This document shows positions 39,682 through 49,523 of a stretch of 64,000 bases of DNA, one piece after another. Source of the DNA: Sphingomicrobium marinum (lineage in GTDB: Bacteria; Pseudomonadota; Alphaproteobacteria; Sphingomonadales; Sphingomonadaceae); NCBI RefSeq assembly GCF_026157105.1, contig NZ_JANPVQ010000001.1:1481501-1545500 (forward strand). Reading direction: 5' to 3'. The notes under the pieces are model-generated. The model was not told the origin of the DNA. It worked only from the letters and a program-made list of their open reading frames with translations, and did no database searches. The position numbers and the translations under genes are program-made. Each line of letters begins with the position of its first letter. Position 1 is the stretch's first letter.

Positions 39682-40578
39682 TTAGCCGTTGCAGACGCTC
39701 GCTGCATAGATGTCATCGATAGCCGCGCCGAGCGCCGCATCGAACTCTTCATCATCCATGTCGGCGCGAAGGTCCTGCAACAGCGCGCGGCTGAAGCTGG
39801 CAATCATACCGCGATTCCTGGCTAGCTTGGCATTGGCCTCTTCGCGCTCGTAGCCGCCCGAAAGCGCAACGACGCGGATAACGCGCGGATGCGCGACCAG
39901 CGGCGCATAGAGGTCATCTTCGACCGGCAAAGACAATTTGAGCATCACGCGCTCGCCATCGGGCAGCGCATCGAGATTGCGGTGGATATGCTTGAGCACC
40001 AGCGCATCGCACTCGGCGCGGCTCTCGCTCTTCAGGTTCACTTCGGGTTCGACGATCGGCACCAGGCCGTGCCCGATGATCTGGCGCGCGAACATGAATT
40101 GCTGGTCGACGTTGGCGGCGATGCCATCTTCGTTCGCTTCGTGGATGACAGAGCGCATCTTGGTGCCGAAAATGCCCTTCGAGACTGCGTCTTCGCACAT
40201 TTCAACGAGGGTCGGCATCGGCTTCATCATCTGGACGCCGTTGGTCTCGTCCTCGAGCCCCTTGTCGACCTTGAGGAAGGGCACCACGCCGCGCTCCCAC
40301 AGCAAATGCGGCACGGGTTTGCCGCCGGCTTCGCCGTTCATCGTCTTTTCGAACAGGATCGCACCCAGAACCTTCTGGCCGTCAAAACTCGGGGCGGTGA
40401 CGATGCGGCTGCGCATGTCGTGGATGAGCGTGAACATCTCGTCTTCGCTGTTCCAGGCGTCTTCCTCCAACCCGTAGGCCCGCAGCGCTTTGGGCGTCGA
40501 CCCGCCCGACTGGTCCAGCGCGGCAATGAAACCGGCGCCGCCAACCATCTGCGCCATCATCTTCGGATCGGTGCTCAT
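39682..40578 (-). CDS. fda: Fructose-bisphosphate aldolase, class I
   Basis: Cleaves fructose 1,6-bisphosphate via a Schiff base. The 298-residue product matches the short bacterial class I family: FIAALDQSGGSTPKAL near residue 17, AILFEKTM, PFLKVDKGLE and MLKLSLPVED with the Schiff-base Lys. ATG at 40576-40578 has GGGAG about 10 bases upstream. It completes, with tkt, gap, pgk and tpiA, most of lower glycolysis in this window. Confidence 0.93.
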   Translation of the reverse strand: MSTDPKMMAQMVGGAGFIAALDQSGGSTPKALRAYGLEEDAWNSEDEMFTLIHDMRSRIVTAPSFDGQKVLGAILFEKTMNGEAGGKPVPHLLWERGVVPFLKVDKGLEDETNGVQMMKPMPTLVEMCEDAVSKGIFGTKMRSVIHEANEDGIAANVDQQFMFARQIIGHGLVPIVEPEVNLKSESRAECDALVLKHIHRNLDALPDGERVMLKLSLPVEDDLYAPLVAHPRVIRVVALSGGYEREEANAKLARNRGMIASFSRALLQDLRADMDDEEFDAALGAAIDDIYAASVCNG

Positions 40579-40721
40579 CGTGAATCTGCTCCCTTGCAAA
40601 GCCGCATACGTATGCAGCGCGCCTAGCCGCCCCGCCCCGCCTTCGCAACCACTGTGAACGCTCACAGGCGGAACAAAATCGACTAGCGTAGCGCTGGCAG
40701 AGAAAGGAGGGCTAAACCGCC

Positions 40722-41486
40722 ATGCTCAGCCAAACCCAATCGAAGATTTGCGACGCCATCGAGACCGATTTTTCGGGCCTCAAGGCCTGCATCGTGAATG
40801 CCAGCCTCAAGCACCCGTCTGAACCCTCGCATACCGATACACTGCTTGATGTGGTGGCCGAGATCTTCGAGCGGCGCAGCGTCGCTGTCGACCGCGTCCG
40901 CCTGTCCGATCATTACCTTGCCCCTGGTGTCTATCCAGACATGACCGAACATGGTTGGGACAAAGACGAGTGGCCTGACATTTGCGACCGCGTCATCGGC
41001 GCGAATATTCTGGTGCTGGGCACCCCCATATGGCTAGGCGAGAAGTCATCGCTGGCGCAGGCCTTCATCGAAAAGCTCTACGCCCATTCGGGGCAGGTCA
41101 ACGACAAGGGCCAGTACCTGTTCTACGGCAAGGTCGGCGGCTGCGTCGTCACCGGCAACGAAGATGGCATCAAGCATGTCGGCATGGGCGTGCTCTATTC
41201 GATGCAGCACGTCGGCTACACCATCCCGCCGCAGGCCGATTGCGGCTGGATCGGCGAGGCCGGCCCCGGCCCGTCCTATGGCGACGAAAAAGACGAAGGC
41301 GGCCGTGTCGGCTTCGACAATGTCTTCACCCAGCGCAACACCACCTTCATGGCGTTCAACCTGCTCCACATGGCCAAGATGCTGAAGGACGCCGGCGGCC
41401 TGCCCGCCGAAGGTAACGTCCGCACCGAATGGGACGACGGATCGAAGCCCGGATGGCCCAATCCCGAACATCGTCGCGACGACTAG
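40722..41486 (+). CDS. Flavodoxin-fold NAD(P)H-dependent oxidoreductase
   Basis: A 254-residue FMN-reductase-type protein. ACIVNASLKHPSEPSHTDTLLD (phosphate-binding loop), ILVLGTPIWLGEKSSLAQAFIEKL and GGCVVTGNEDGIKHVGMGVLYSMQHVGYTIPPQ are typical blocks. No signal peptide, so cytoplasmic. The substrate is unknown. Its 3' end overlaps the convergent membrane protein gene by 4 bases; it is divergent from the aldolase gene. Confidence 0.85.
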   Translation: MLSQTQSKICDAIETDFSGLKACIVNASLKHPSEPSHTDTLLDVVAEIFERRSVAVDRVRLSDHYLAPGVYPDMTEHGWDKDEWPDICDRVIGANILVLGTPIWLGEKSSLAQAFIEKLYAHSGQVNDKGQYLFYGKVGGCVVTGNEDGIKHVGMGVLYSMQHVGYTIPPQADCGWIGEAGPGPSYGDEKDEGGRVGFDNVFTQRNTTFMAFNLLHMAKMLKDAGGLPAEGNVRTEWDDGSKPGWPNPEHRRDD

Positions 41487-42046
41487 AGGAAAAGATAGAC
41501 CACGAGGTAACGTAGGCAGAGCGCCGCGAGGATGAGCGTGATCCAGCGCGGCTTCTTCACCCACATCGCCGCCAGCATTAGCGCAACCAGCACAAGCGTC
41601 TGCCCGTAGGCCATGGGCGTCAGCACCGCCTCGCGAATTGTCGGGACCGAAACGTAATAACCCCACTGCACGAATAGCAGCACGACAAGGATGCCGAGGA
41701 CGGGTTTGCGCACCCGGTAGAAGTGATCAGCGAGATCGCTTTCCTTCGACGGATCGTCGGGAAAGACGAGATGCGCCGCCAGATAATATCCGCTGGCGAA
41801 CAGCAGCACGCCGGTGAGCGTCGGCCCGCTGATGGCAATGAGATCGCGCACCGTCCAGGCGGCCGCCCAGAAGCTGAGCAAGTCGAGCAAGACGAAGAGA
41901 CCGAGGAGCGGCACGAGCCACCCCACGCGCGGTCCGTCTTCGCGCAGCGCCGCATCGAGCGACTTGCCCAACCCCGACAGCAGCGCCACGAGCGAGAAGC
42001 TCAAGAGCAGGCTGTAGAGCGAAAAGACGAATGCGAATTCGGTCAT
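41483..42046 (-). CDS. Hypothetical membrane protein (about 6 helices)
   Basis: No family recognised. The 187-residue product has about six hydrophobic helices (near residues 4-24, 40-64, 68-92, 108-126, 140-160 and 165-186) with short charged loops (FPDDPSKESDLADHFYRVRKP). No catalytic motif visible. It is 36 bases downstream of the SnoaL-like gene on the same strand and overlaps the flavodoxin-like gene tail to tail. Confidence 0.75.
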   Translation of the reverse strand: MTEFAFVFSLYSLLLSFSLVALLSGLGKSLDAALREDGPRVGWLVPLLGLFVLLDLLSFWAAAWTVRDLIAISGPTLTGVLLFASGYYLAAHLVFPDDPSKESDLADHFYRVRKPVLGILVVLLFVQWGYYVSVPTIREAVLTPMAYGQTLVLVALMLAAMWVKKPRWITLILAALCLRYLVVYLFL

Positions 42047-42082
42047 GGCGGATCCCCCGCCGTTGACGCTAGCTGCGGAGCG

Positions 42083-42511
42083 CTAGCGCCACAACTGCAT
42101 CGAGCGGATCGCCTGCGGCACCTGTTCGCGGGCTTCGGGGCGCGACAGAGTGCGCTCGACTAGGCTCCAGCCGCGGGTCAGCCGCGACTTGCGCCACAGG
42201 TCGACGATCAGAAACAGACCTGACCAGTCTTCCCCGTCGAGCTCGGCCTCCAGCTCGAAGCGCGCGACGAAGAAGGCGGTGCGACCATGCTGGCGGGTGT
42301 GGATACCATCCATCCGGTAACCCATGCAGCGGAAGCGTTCGGTCGCGGCCTCGAGGAAGCTTGGCCGATCGAGGATCAGGCTTTCGCGGGCACCGACCAG
42401 CATTTGGAAATCACGTGCCAGCAGCGCCTTCATCCGGCTGCGCTCACCGCGGCACCAGGAGCGCATCAGGCGATGTTCCTGTGTTTCGATCAGGTCGAGT
42501 GTACTGGCCAT
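42083..42511 (-). CDS. DUF4440/SnoaL-like (NTF2 fold) protein
   Basis: A 142-residue protein with an alpha helix (TLDLIETQEHRLMRSWCRGERSRMKALLARDFQML) and then beta strands (AFFVARFELEAELDGEDWSGLFLIVDLWRK, RGWSLVERTLSR), the pattern of NTF2-like DUF4440 proteins. No clear catalytic residues. ATG at 42509-42511 comes four bases after the pgk stop, so it is probably the fourth gene of the tkt-gap-pgk operon. Confidence 0.8.
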   Translation of the reverse strand: MASTLDLIETQEHRLMRSWCRGERSRMKALLARDFQMLVGARESLILDRPSFLEAATERFRCMGYRMDGIHTRQHGRTAFFVARFELEAELDGEDWSGLFLIVDLWRKSRLTRGWSLVERTLSRPEAREQVPQAIRSMQLWR

Positions 42512-42515
42512 CGTG

Positions 42516-43715
42516 TTACTTCTTGAGCGCGTCCACGCCCGGCAGCGGCTTGCCTTCCATCCATTCGAGGAACGCGCCGCCCGCGGTCGACACGAAGCTG
42601 AAGTCGTCCTTGACGCCGGCATGGTTGAGCGCGGCCACCGTGTCCCCGCCGCCAGCAACGGACTTGAGCGTCCCTTCCTTGGTCAGCGCTGCGGCATGAC
42701 GCGCAAGCTGCACGGTCGCCTGGTCGAACGGTTCGGTCTCGAATGCGCCGAGCGGCCCGTTCCAGACCAGCGTCCGGCAATTCTTGAGGACGTCGGAGGC
42801 AGCCTCAACGGCGGCCAGCCCCAGATCGAGGATCATCTCGTCCTCGGCCACCTCATGCACGTTGCAGGTGCGCATGCTCTCGGGATGCGGCGCGAATTCC
42901 TTGGCCACGACCACTTCGTAAGGAAGATGGATCGTGCATTCCGCTGCGTCGGCCGCATCGAAGATCGCTTCGGCTTCATTGAGCATTTCGCTCTCGCAAA
43001 GCGACTTGCCGACATTCACCCCGCGCGCGCCAAGGAAGGTATTGGCCATGCCGCCGCCGATGATGAGGTGATCGACCATCTTGGCAAGATTGCCGAGCAC
43101 TGCGAGCTTGGTCGAAACCTTGGCCCCGCCGACAACCGCCGCGACTGGCTTTTCGGGATTGCCGAGCGCAGCATCGAGCGCCTTGAGTTCTGCTTCCATC
43201 GCGCGGCCCGCAAAGGCCGGCAGGTGCTGCGCAACGCCCACAGTCGAAGCGTGCGCGCGGTGCGCCGCAGAAAAGGCGTCGTTGACAAAATAATCGCCGA
43301 GCGAGGCCATCGACCTGGCTAAGTCGGGATCGTTTGTCGTCTCACCTTCATGGAAGCGCGTATTCTCGAGCATCCCGATGGAGCCGGGCAGCATGATCGA
43401 GACGGCGCGCGCCGCTTCGGGCCCCTGGCAGTCTTCGATGTAGCGCACCGAACGACCGCTGATTTCCTTCAGGTCCGTAACCAGCAACGACGTCGACATG
43501 TCAGGGCGTCCGCGACCTTCGGGCCGGCGGAAATGCGACAGCAACAACACCAGCGCGCCCTTGTCGGCGAGCTCGTGGATGGTCGGCAACGAGGCTTCGA
43601 TACGGGTCGCGTCGGTGACGTCGCCATCGGCCATCGGCACGTTGAAATCGACGCGAACAAGGACGCGCTTGCCGGTCAGGTCATCGGGCAGGTCATCGAG
43701 GGTCTTGAAGGTCAT
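42516..43715 (-). CDS. pgk: Phosphoglycerate kinase
   Basis: Transfers phosphate from 1,3-bisphosphoglycerate to ADP. The 399-residue product shows [55 protein letters not shown] and GGGDTVAAL. It starts at 43715, sharing one base with the gap stop (TGATG). Confidence 0.97.
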   Translation of the reverse strand: MTFKTLDDLPDDLTGKRVLVRVDFNVPMADGDVTDATRIEASLPTIHELADKGALVLLLSHFRRPEGRGRPDMSTSLLVTDLKEISGRSVRYIEDCQGPEAARAVSIMLPGSIGMLENTRFHEGETTNDPDLARSMASLGDYFVNDAFSAAHRAHASTVGVAQHLPAFAGRAMEAELKALDAALGNPEKPVAAVVGGAKVSTKLAVLGNLAKMVDHLIIGGGMANTFLGARGVNVGKSLCESEMLNEAEAIFDAADAAECTIHLPYEVVVAKEFAPHPESMRTCNVHEVAEDEMILDLGLAAVEAASDVLKNCRTLVWNGPLGAFETEPFDQATVQLARHAAALTKEGTLKSVAGGGDTVAALNHAGVKDDFSFVSTAGGAFLEWMEGKPLPGVDALKK

Positions 43716-44719
43716 CAGATCAGCTTTGCCATGACTCCGGCGGTGTCGATCATGCGGTTCGAGAAGCCCCACTCATTGTCGTACCAGCTAACAACGCGCG
43801 CGAGCTTGCCGTCCATCACCGCGGTTTCGAGGCTGTCGACGGTCGACGATGCCGGATGGTGGTTGAAGTCGCTGCTGACCAGCGGCTGGTCGGTATAGTC
43901 GAGCACGCCCTTCATCGGACCATGCGCCGCCGCCTTGAGCGCATCATTGAGTTCGTCCTTCGAGGTGTCGCGGCCCGGCGTGAAGACGAGGTCGATCAGG
44001 CTGACGTTGGGGGTTGGAACGCGCACCGACGACCCGTCGAGCTTGCCGTTGAGTTCGGGCAGGACGAGACCGACCGCGCGTGCCGCGCCCGTCGTCGTCG
44101 GGATCATGTTCTGCGCCCCGCCACGCGCACGGCGCATATCGCCATGCATCTGGTCGAGCATGCGCTGATCATTGGTGTAGCTGTGCACCGTCGTCATGAA
44201 GCCGCGTTCGATGCCGACAGCGTCGTTCAGCACCTTCGCCACCGGTGCGAGGCAGTTGGTGGTGCAGCTGGCGTTCGACACGACATCGTCGTCCGCAGTG
44301 AGCGTCTCGTGGTTCACGCCGTAGACGATGGTCTTCGACACGCCCTTGGCCGGCGCCGAAATCAGCACGCGCTTGGCGCCCGCCTCGAGGTGCGGACGGC
44401 TGGCTTCGTCGGACTGGAAGAAGCCCGTGCATTCGAGCACGATATCCACGCCCATGTCGCCGTGCGGCAGTTTGCCCGGATCGCGTTCCTTGGTGACCGT
44501 GATGGCCTTGCCGTTGACTTTGATCGTATCGCCCTCGACGCTCACGCTCCCGGGAAAACGGCCATGCGTGCTGTCGTACTGGAACAGCAGTGCATTCGAT
44601 TCCGCATCGGCAAGATCATTGATCGCCACCAAGTTGAAGTCATGATCGTCGCGCTCAAGCAAAGCGCGGGCGACGAGGCGGCCGATTCGGCCAAATCCGT
44701 TGATGGCGACGTTGGTCAT
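43715..44719 (-). CDS. gap: Glyceraldehyde-3-phosphate dehydrogenase
   Basis: Oxidises glyceraldehyde 3-phosphate with phosphate and NAD. The 334-residue product has the Rossmann start [12 protein letters not shown], Asp in AINDL at the end of the second strand (favouring NAD), catalytic Cys in [12 protein letters not shown] and the C-terminal [16 protein letters not shown] overlap with tkt upstream. Confidence 0.97.
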   Translation of the reverse strand: MTNVAINGFGRIGRLVARALLERDDHDFNLVAINDLADAESNALLFQYDSTHGRFPGSVSVEGDTIKVNGKAITVTKERDPGKLPHGDMGVDIVLECTGFFQSDEASRPHLEAGAKRVLISAPAKGVSKTIVYGVNHETLTADDDVVSNASCTTNCLAPVAKVLNDAVGIERGFMTTVHSYTNDQRMLDQMHGDMRRARGGAQNMIPTTTGAARAVGLVLPELNGKLDGSSVRVPTPNVSLIDLVFTPGRDTSKDELNDALKAAAHGPMKGVLDYTDQPLVSSDFNHHPASSTVDSLETAVMDGKLARVVSWYDNEWGFSNRMIDTAGVMAKLI

Positions 44720-46677
44720 TTGCCAAGTTTCTCCATGATTTTGGGCGTGATGGCTTCCACGGTGAAGCCGAATTTCTTGAACAGGTCGGGCGCGGGCGCG
44801 GAGGCGCCGAAGCGGTCGATCCCGATGTTGAGGCCGTCCGAGCCGGTCATCTGGCACCAGCCGAAAGTGGCCCCTGCTTCGATCGAGACCTTGAGTACAT
44901 CGTCAGGCAGCAGGTCAGCGCGATAATCGCCGCTCTGGTCGCCGAACTTTTCCCAGCTGGGCATCGACACGACATCGGCGCCAACCCCGGCCTTTTCGAG
45001 CGAAGCGGCCACGTCCATCGCGAGGCTTACTTCGGAACCGGTCGCGATCAGCACGACTTCGCGGTCGCGATCCGCCGATTTAAGGCGATAGGCACCCTTT
45101 GCCGACAGGTTGTGTTCGGCTTTCTCGGTGCGCAGGGCAGGCAGTCCCTGGCGCGACAATGCAATAAGGCTCGGCCCGTCTTGCGTCAGCGCATCGGCCC
45201 AGCATTCTGCAGTCTCGACGGCGTCGGCGGGGCGATAGACGACAAGCCCCGGCATCGCACGAAGGCTTTGCAGATGCTCGATCGGCTGGTGGGTCGGCCC
45301 ATCTTCGCCAAGCCCGATCGAATCGTGCGTCATGACATGAACGACCTTGGCGCCCTGCAATGCGCCGAGGCGTATTGCGGCGCGCGAATAATCGGCGAAC
45401 ACCAGGAAGGTCCCGCCATAAGGCAGCACGCCGCCGTGCAGCGCCATCCCGTTCATCGCGGCGGCCATGCCGAACTCGCGGATGCCGTAATAAATGTAGC
45501 GACCGCCATAATTCTGCGCAGTCAGCGGCTCGATGCCGCCGGCCTTGGTGTTGTTCGATCCGGTCAGGTCGGCGCTGCCACCGATCGTGGCATCGACGGC
45601 CTCATTGATCGCGTCGAGCACGACCTGGCTTGCCTTGCGGGTCGCCATCTTGGGCGCATCCGCGACCAGCTTGTCGATCAGGTCGCCCTGCCAGCGACGA
45701 TCATAGATGCCGTCGAGGCGATCCTTGAACTCGGCGGCTTTGTCATGGCCCTTGAGCCGTTCTTCCCACGCCGCGCGCTCCTCCGCGCACTTTTTGCCCG
45801 CATCGCGCCAGGCCTTAAGGACGTCGTCGGGGATTTCGAAGGGCGGTGCGTCCCAGCCCAGTTCCTCGCGCGCCGCCGCGATTTCTTCGGGGCCGAGCGG
45901 CGCCCCGTGCGTGGCCGCCGTGCCCTGCTTGTTGGGTGCGCCATAACCGATGATCGTCTTGCAGCGAATCAGCGATGGGCGGTGCGACCCCTTCGCTTCC
46001 TCGATAGCTTTATCAACGCTGATCGCCTTCATGCCGTCGCACTCGATGACATCCCAGTTCATCGCGCGATAGCGGCCCAGGATATCCTCGGAACGTGAAA
46101 GGTCGGTATCGCCGTCGATGGTGATTTCGTTATCGTCCCACAGCACGATCAGGCGGCCGAGCTGGAGATGCCCCGCCAACCCCGCGGCTTCATGGTTGAT
46201 GCCTTCCATCAGGCAACCGTCGCCAGCGATCACATAGGTGTGATGATCGACCAGATCGGAACCGTAAATCGCGTTGAGGTGCCGCTCGGCGATCGCCATG
46301 CCGACTGCACTCGCCAGCCCCTGCCCCAGCGGCCCCGTCGTCGTTTCGACCCCGGCAAGCTCGAAATTTTCCGGATGGCCCGCGCATGGGCTGCTCAGCT
46401 GGCGGAAATTCTTGATGTCCTCGATCGTCGGGCGTTGGTAGCCGGTAAGATACAGGAGCGAATAGATTAGCATCGAGCCGTGGCCCGCCGATAGCACGAA
46501 GCGGTCGCGGTCGGGCCAATGCGGATCGCTCGGATCATGCTTCAGGTGGTTTACGAAAAGCGCCGTGGCTGCGTCGGCCATCCCCATCGGCATGCCGGGA
46601 TGCCCTGAATTGGCCTCCTGCACAGCGTCCATGGAAAGAGCCCGGATGGCGTTGGCAAGACGGCGTCTGGTGGTCAT
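44716..46677 (-). CDS. tkt: Transketolase
   Basis: Thiamine-diphosphate enzyme of the pentose phosphate pathway and its links to glycolysis. The 653-residue product shows SGHPGMPMGMADAATALF, the TPP motif GDGCLMEGINHEAAGLAGHLQLGRLIVLWDDN and the pyrimidine-domain HDSIGLGEDGPTHQPIEHL. ATG at 46675-46677. First gene of the tkt-gap-pgk operon. Confidence 0.97.
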   Translation of the reverse strand: MTTRRRLANAIRALSMDAVQEANSGHPGMPMGMADAATALFVNHLKHDPSDPHWPDRDRFVLSAGHGSMLIYSLLYLTGYQRPTIEDIKNFRQLSSPCAGHPENFELAGVETTTGPLGQGLASAVGMAIAERHLNAIYGSDLVDHHTYVIAGDGCLMEGINHEAAGLAGHLQLGRLIVLWDDNEITIDGDTDLSRSEDILGRYRAMNWDVIECDGMKAISVDKAIEEAKGSHRPSLIRCKTIIGYGAPNKQGTAATHGAPLGPEEIAAAREELGWDAPPFEIPDDVLKAWRDAGKKCAEERAAWEERLKGHDKAAEFKDRLDGIYDRRWQGDLIDKLVADAPKMATRKASQVVLDAINEAVDATIGGSADLTGSNNTKAGGIEPLTAQNYGGRYIYYGIREFGMAAAMNGMALHGGVLPYGGTFLVFADYSRAAIRLGALQGAKVVHVMTHDSIGLGEDGPTHQPIEHLQSLRAMPGLVVYRPADAVETAECWADALTQDGPSLIALSRQGLPALRTEKAEHNLSAKGAYRLKSADRDREVVLIATGSEVSLAMDVAASLEKAGVGADVVSMPSWEKFGDQSGDYRADLLPDDVLKVSIEAGATFGWCQMTGSDGLNIGIDRFGASAPAPDLFKKFGFTVEAITPKIMEKLGK

Positions 46678-46811
46678 GCAAATCCCCGTTGGCGCCGCTC
46701 GTGGAAGGAGAATCGGTCGGGCGCGTCGGCTACTGCCTATCGCCACCCACGCGCACAGCGTCAAGCAGGGTGACTTGCAACATGGGTTAAACCGTCTAAA
46801 CAGTTGAGATC

Positions 46812-47024
46812 ATGTCTCAAGAAACGCTGCACGACTATCTTGATCGCGCCGAACGCGCATTGTCGCGGATCGAGGCGGCGATGGCCAAGAAAAAGGCCCA
46901 CAAGCCCAGCATTACCATTTCTCCAGCCAGCCGGAGCGATCGCGAACTGAAGCTGCGTGAGGAGGTGACGCAGGTCATCGTCGAACTCGATCGCCTGATG
47001 GCGGATGCGGAGAAAAGCGCATGA
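46812..47024 (+). CDS. Small coiled-coil protein upstream of zapA
   Basis: A 70-residue, highly charged helical protein: residues 4-30 (TLHDYLDRAERALSRIEAAM) and 42-66 (RELKLREEVTQVIVELDRLM) form two helices joined by a basic KKKAHKPS loop and ITISPAS. No family name is known to me. Its stop overlaps the zapA start (ATGA), so the two proteins are made together and it may act with ZapA at the division site; this is inferred from position and shape. Confidence 0.78.
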   Translation: MSQETLHDYLDRAERALSRIEAAMAKKKAHKPSITISPASRSDRELKLREEVTQVIVELDRLMADAEKSA

Positions 47025-47335
47025 GCACGATCACGCTGACAATTTGCGGACGTCCTTACGAAGTGCGCTGCCGCGACGGCGAAGAAGAGAGTCTCCAGAA
47101 GGCCGCCGCGCTGGTCGATGAAAAATCGCGCGAGGCGATCGCGGGGCTCGGCAGCCTGTCCGAATCGCGCCAGTTTTTCTACGCGTCGCTCCTGCTCGCC
47201 GATCAATTGAACGAGCAGCATGACGGCGCGCCGCCCAAGGCGGTGGACGAAACGGTGCTTAGCCGCGCCGAAGGTCTTGCCACCTGGCTGGAATCGATGG
47301 CGGATTCCCTTGAGGCCGAGGCCGACAATCCCTAA
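47021..47335 (+). CDS. zapA: Cell division protein ZapA
   Basis: Cytoplasmic protein that bundles FtsZ filaments. The 104-residue product has the N-terminal beta motif TLTICGRPYEVRCRDGEEESLQKAA and a C-terminal helix with ADQLNEQH. Located directly before 6S RNA and fau, the conserved zapA-ssrS-fau order of proteobacteria. Confidence 0.93.
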   Translation: MSTITLTICGRPYEVRCRDGEEESLQKAAALVDEKSREAIAGLGSLSESRQFFYASLLLADQLNEQHDGAPPKAVDETVLSRAEGLATWLESMADSLEAEADNP

Positions 47336-47344
47336 ATGAATATC

Positions 47345-47487
47345 CTGACGGGCACTGCCTGGCACGAGCGTTCGACTATCCCTGAGGCTAATTTCATCCT
47401 AGGGAGCTGTCCCTAGCCGGACCTTGGTCTGGCATATATGGCACCCACCTGACGTTCTGGCGTCAGAGGATACAGAGGCAAACGACC
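47345..47487 (+). ncRNA. ssrS: 6S RNA
   Basis: Regulatory RNA that mimics an open promoter and binds sigma-70 RNA polymerase in stationary phase. It fills the whole 153-base gap between zapA and fau, its standard place. Structural signs: possible closing pairs TGCCT (47356-47360) with AGGCA (47476-47480), hairpins CTAGGGA-GCTG-TCCCTAG and CTGACG-loop-CGTCAG, and a conserved-looking ATCCCTGAGGC near the 5' side and GGCACCCACCTG near the 3' side. The ends are approximate. Confidence 0.75.
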
Positions 47488-47488
47488 T

Positions 47489-48076
47489 ATGGCGGTCCCG
47501 TCACCCCCCACCAAGTCCGACAAGAAGCACGACATCCGCAAGAAAGCGCGCAAGTCGCGCACATATTTCGTCAGCCAGCTTGAAGGCGATGCCCGCCGCG
47601 CGCTGGAAGAACAGCTGGCCGAAAATGTCGCGCCCTTCCTGACCGATGCAAAGACGATTGGCGCCTATATCCCGATCGGCAGCGAAATTTCGCCGGGCGC
47701 GATCGTCAAGAAGGCCGTCCGCCAGGGCAAGACCATCGCCTATCCGACATTCAGTGAGGGCGACCAGAAGTTCACCTTCTGCGCCGGTGAGCCAATCATG
47801 CCTGGGCCCTACCAGATCATGCAGCCCGCCCCTGATTCGCCGGTCGTCACGCCCGACGTTGTCTTGCTTCCGCTCATCGCCTGCCTCGACGGCGGGATGC
47901 GCATCGGCCAGGGCAAGGGCCATTATGACCGCGCGCTCGAAGGACTGAAGTCCGATGGTGTCACGCTGATCGGTCTCGGCTGGCAATCGCAGCGTCTCGA
48001 TCTTGGCTGCAAGGCCGACAGCTGGGATGTGCCGATCGACCTCTTCATCTCGCCGCGCGGCGTGGAAAAATTCTAG
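47489..48076 (+). CDS. fau: 5-formyltetrahydrofolate cyclo-ligase
   Basis: Converts 5-formyl-THF to 5,10-methenyl-THF with ATP. The 195-residue product has a basic N-terminus (KKHDIRKKARKSR), the phosphate-binding GAYIPIGSEISP and the signature GGMRIGQGKGHYDRAL. ATG at 47489 follows the 6S RNA directly, so processing of a joint transcript is possible, as in other bacteria. Confidence 0.93.
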   Translation: MAVPSPPTKSDKKHDIRKKARKSRTYFVSQLEGDARRALEEQLAENVAPFLTDAKTIGAYIPIGSEISPGAIVKKAVRQGKTIAYPTFSEGDQKFTFCAGEPIMPGPYQIMQPAPDSPVVTPDVVLLPLIACLDGGMRIGQGKGHYDRALEGLKSDGVTLIGLGWQSQRLDLGCKADSWDVPIDLFISPRGVEKF

Positions 48077-48080
48077 CGCA

Positions 48081-48290
48081 GTGCACGAACCCAAATCTCG
48101 CACTTTGCTGGGGACGTTCGCCATCCTTGCATGGCTAACCTTTTACGTCTGGGCGATACTGGAAATTGTCGGTGACATGGCGCGCTGGCCTTTTATCATT
48201 CAGATGCTCTTCTTCCTCGTCGCCGGCCTCGCCTGGATCATTCCGCTGAAGCCGCTTTTGCGTTGGATGGAAGCGGGCCGCAAAGCCTGA
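48081..48290 (+). CDS. DUF2842 small membrane protein
   Basis: A 69-residue protein with two hydrophobic helices (about residues 9-30 and 38-58) and the ending PLKPLLRWMEAG, as in DUF2842. GTG start four bases after the fau stop, so co-transcribed. Function unknown. Confidence 0.82.
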   Translation: MHEPKSRTLLGTFAILAWLTFYVWAILEIVGDMARWPFIIQMLFFLVAGLAWIIPLKPLLRWMEAGRKA

Positions 48291-48307
48291 AGAACGACGC
48301 GGCGCAT

Positions 48308-49297
48308 CTAATCGGCGGCAGTGTCGAGCGGCGAATAGCCAAGCCCGTCCGATCCTGCACCGACGGCGAAGATCCGGTTTATCGTCCAGTGTGAGGCGTG
48401 AATCTCGGCAACCGCCTGGCTCCCCGTCGCGGCCACCCACAGCTTCGATCCGTCGTGAGACCAGAGCATTGTCACGGGTACCGCGAGGTCGGCCTCGCCA
48501 AGGTCCACGGTCGCCACCAGCTCCTGGCTCGATGCGTCGACGATGATGACCTCGGCGCGATCGAAATGGCTGATCGCGACATGCTGCCCCGACGGACTGA
48601 ACTCCACCCGGATCGGCACGCCAGCAACGTCGAACGTGCCAAGCTGCTCCAAACTCGCCGCGTCGAAGCGCACGACCTTTCGTTCGCCGTTCGATCCGAC
48701 CCAGACTTCGCGGCCATCGGGGCTTACTGTCACGGCTTCCGCTTGTGCGCCGACCGTAACGTCGGCGACCTTCTCCCCAGTCGGCAAGTCGAACACGGAC
48801 ATGTTTCCCGAACCGATATTCGCCACATAAGCGCGGCGCACATCGGGCGACAGCGCTACCATGTGGCTGCCTTGCATGCCGGTCTTGAGACTCGCAGTGA
48901 CGGTGCCATTTTCCACGTCAACAATGGCGACGTCCTGGCTGCGTTCGGTCGTCACGATGACGAGATCGTCGCCGCCAATCCATTTGAGGCCATGCGGAGC
49001 CTGGTGTTCGCCAAGGTCGATGACGCCCGTCTTTTTACCGGTCGCCACATCGAACAGGTGCAGCGTGTTGCCGATGTAGCCCGCTTCGGCATAGCTGACG
49101 ACGACAGCCGTCGTGCCATCGGGCGAAACCGCGATCTCGTGCGGTGCGCGCCCGGTCTCGACCCGCCGCACTTCCTCGCCCGTCTCCAGATCGACAAAGC
49201 TCACCGTGTGTTCCGCCTTGTTGCCCACGATGAGCGTATCGGCGGCCGCAGGCGCGGCGAGCAGGCAAAGCACGGACAGGGGAAAGAAACGACGCAT
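48308..49297 (-). CDS. Secreted YncE-like beta-propeller protein
   Basis: A 329-residue periplasmic protein: signal peptide MRRFFPLSVLCLLAAPAAA, then seven blade-like repeats typical of YncE/cytochrome D1-like propellers (ETGRAPHEIAVSPDGTTAVV, MQGSHMVALSPDVRRAYVAN, GAQAEAVTVSPDGREVWVGS, GVPIRVEFSPSGQHVAISH, VPVTMLWSHDGSKLWVAA). No heme motif CxxCH. Ligand unknown. ATG at 49295-49297 with AAGGAG upstream. Confidence 0.87.
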   Translation of the reverse strand: MRRFFPLSVLCLLAAPAAADTLIVGNKAEHTVSFVDLETGEEVRRVETGRAPHEIAVSPDGTTAVVVSYAEAGYIGNTLHLFDVATGKKTGVIDLGEHQAPHGLKWIGGDDLVIVTTERSQDVAIVDVENGTVTASLKTGMQGSHMVALSPDVRRAYVANIGSGNMSVFDLPTGEKVADVTVGAQAEAVTVSPDGREVWVGSNGERKVVRFDAASLEQLGTFDVAGVPIRVEFSPSGQHVAISHFDRAEVIIVDASSQELVATVDLGEADLAVPVTMLWSHDGSKLWVAATGSQAVAEIHASHWTINRIFAVGAGSDGLGYSPLDTAAD

Positions 49298-49385
49298 CGG
49301 GCTCTCCTTGGCAAAAAGGCACGACCCGCCATAACGGCGCGCACGAAATGGCGCCACTTCGCTTCGACCAACGATGTCAGGAAAA

Positions 49386-49462
<77 letters not shown>

Positions 49463-49523
49463 TAAAGTGTGTGGCGGGCAACTAGAAGAGCCCCCCGCGC
49501 CTGTCAACAACTAGAACGCGCTT

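Noticed and set aside
47336-47488. Folate-sensing riboswitch before fau
   Set aside because: The position and hairpin pattern fit 6S RNA, which normally occupies this gap; no riboswitch core was recognised.
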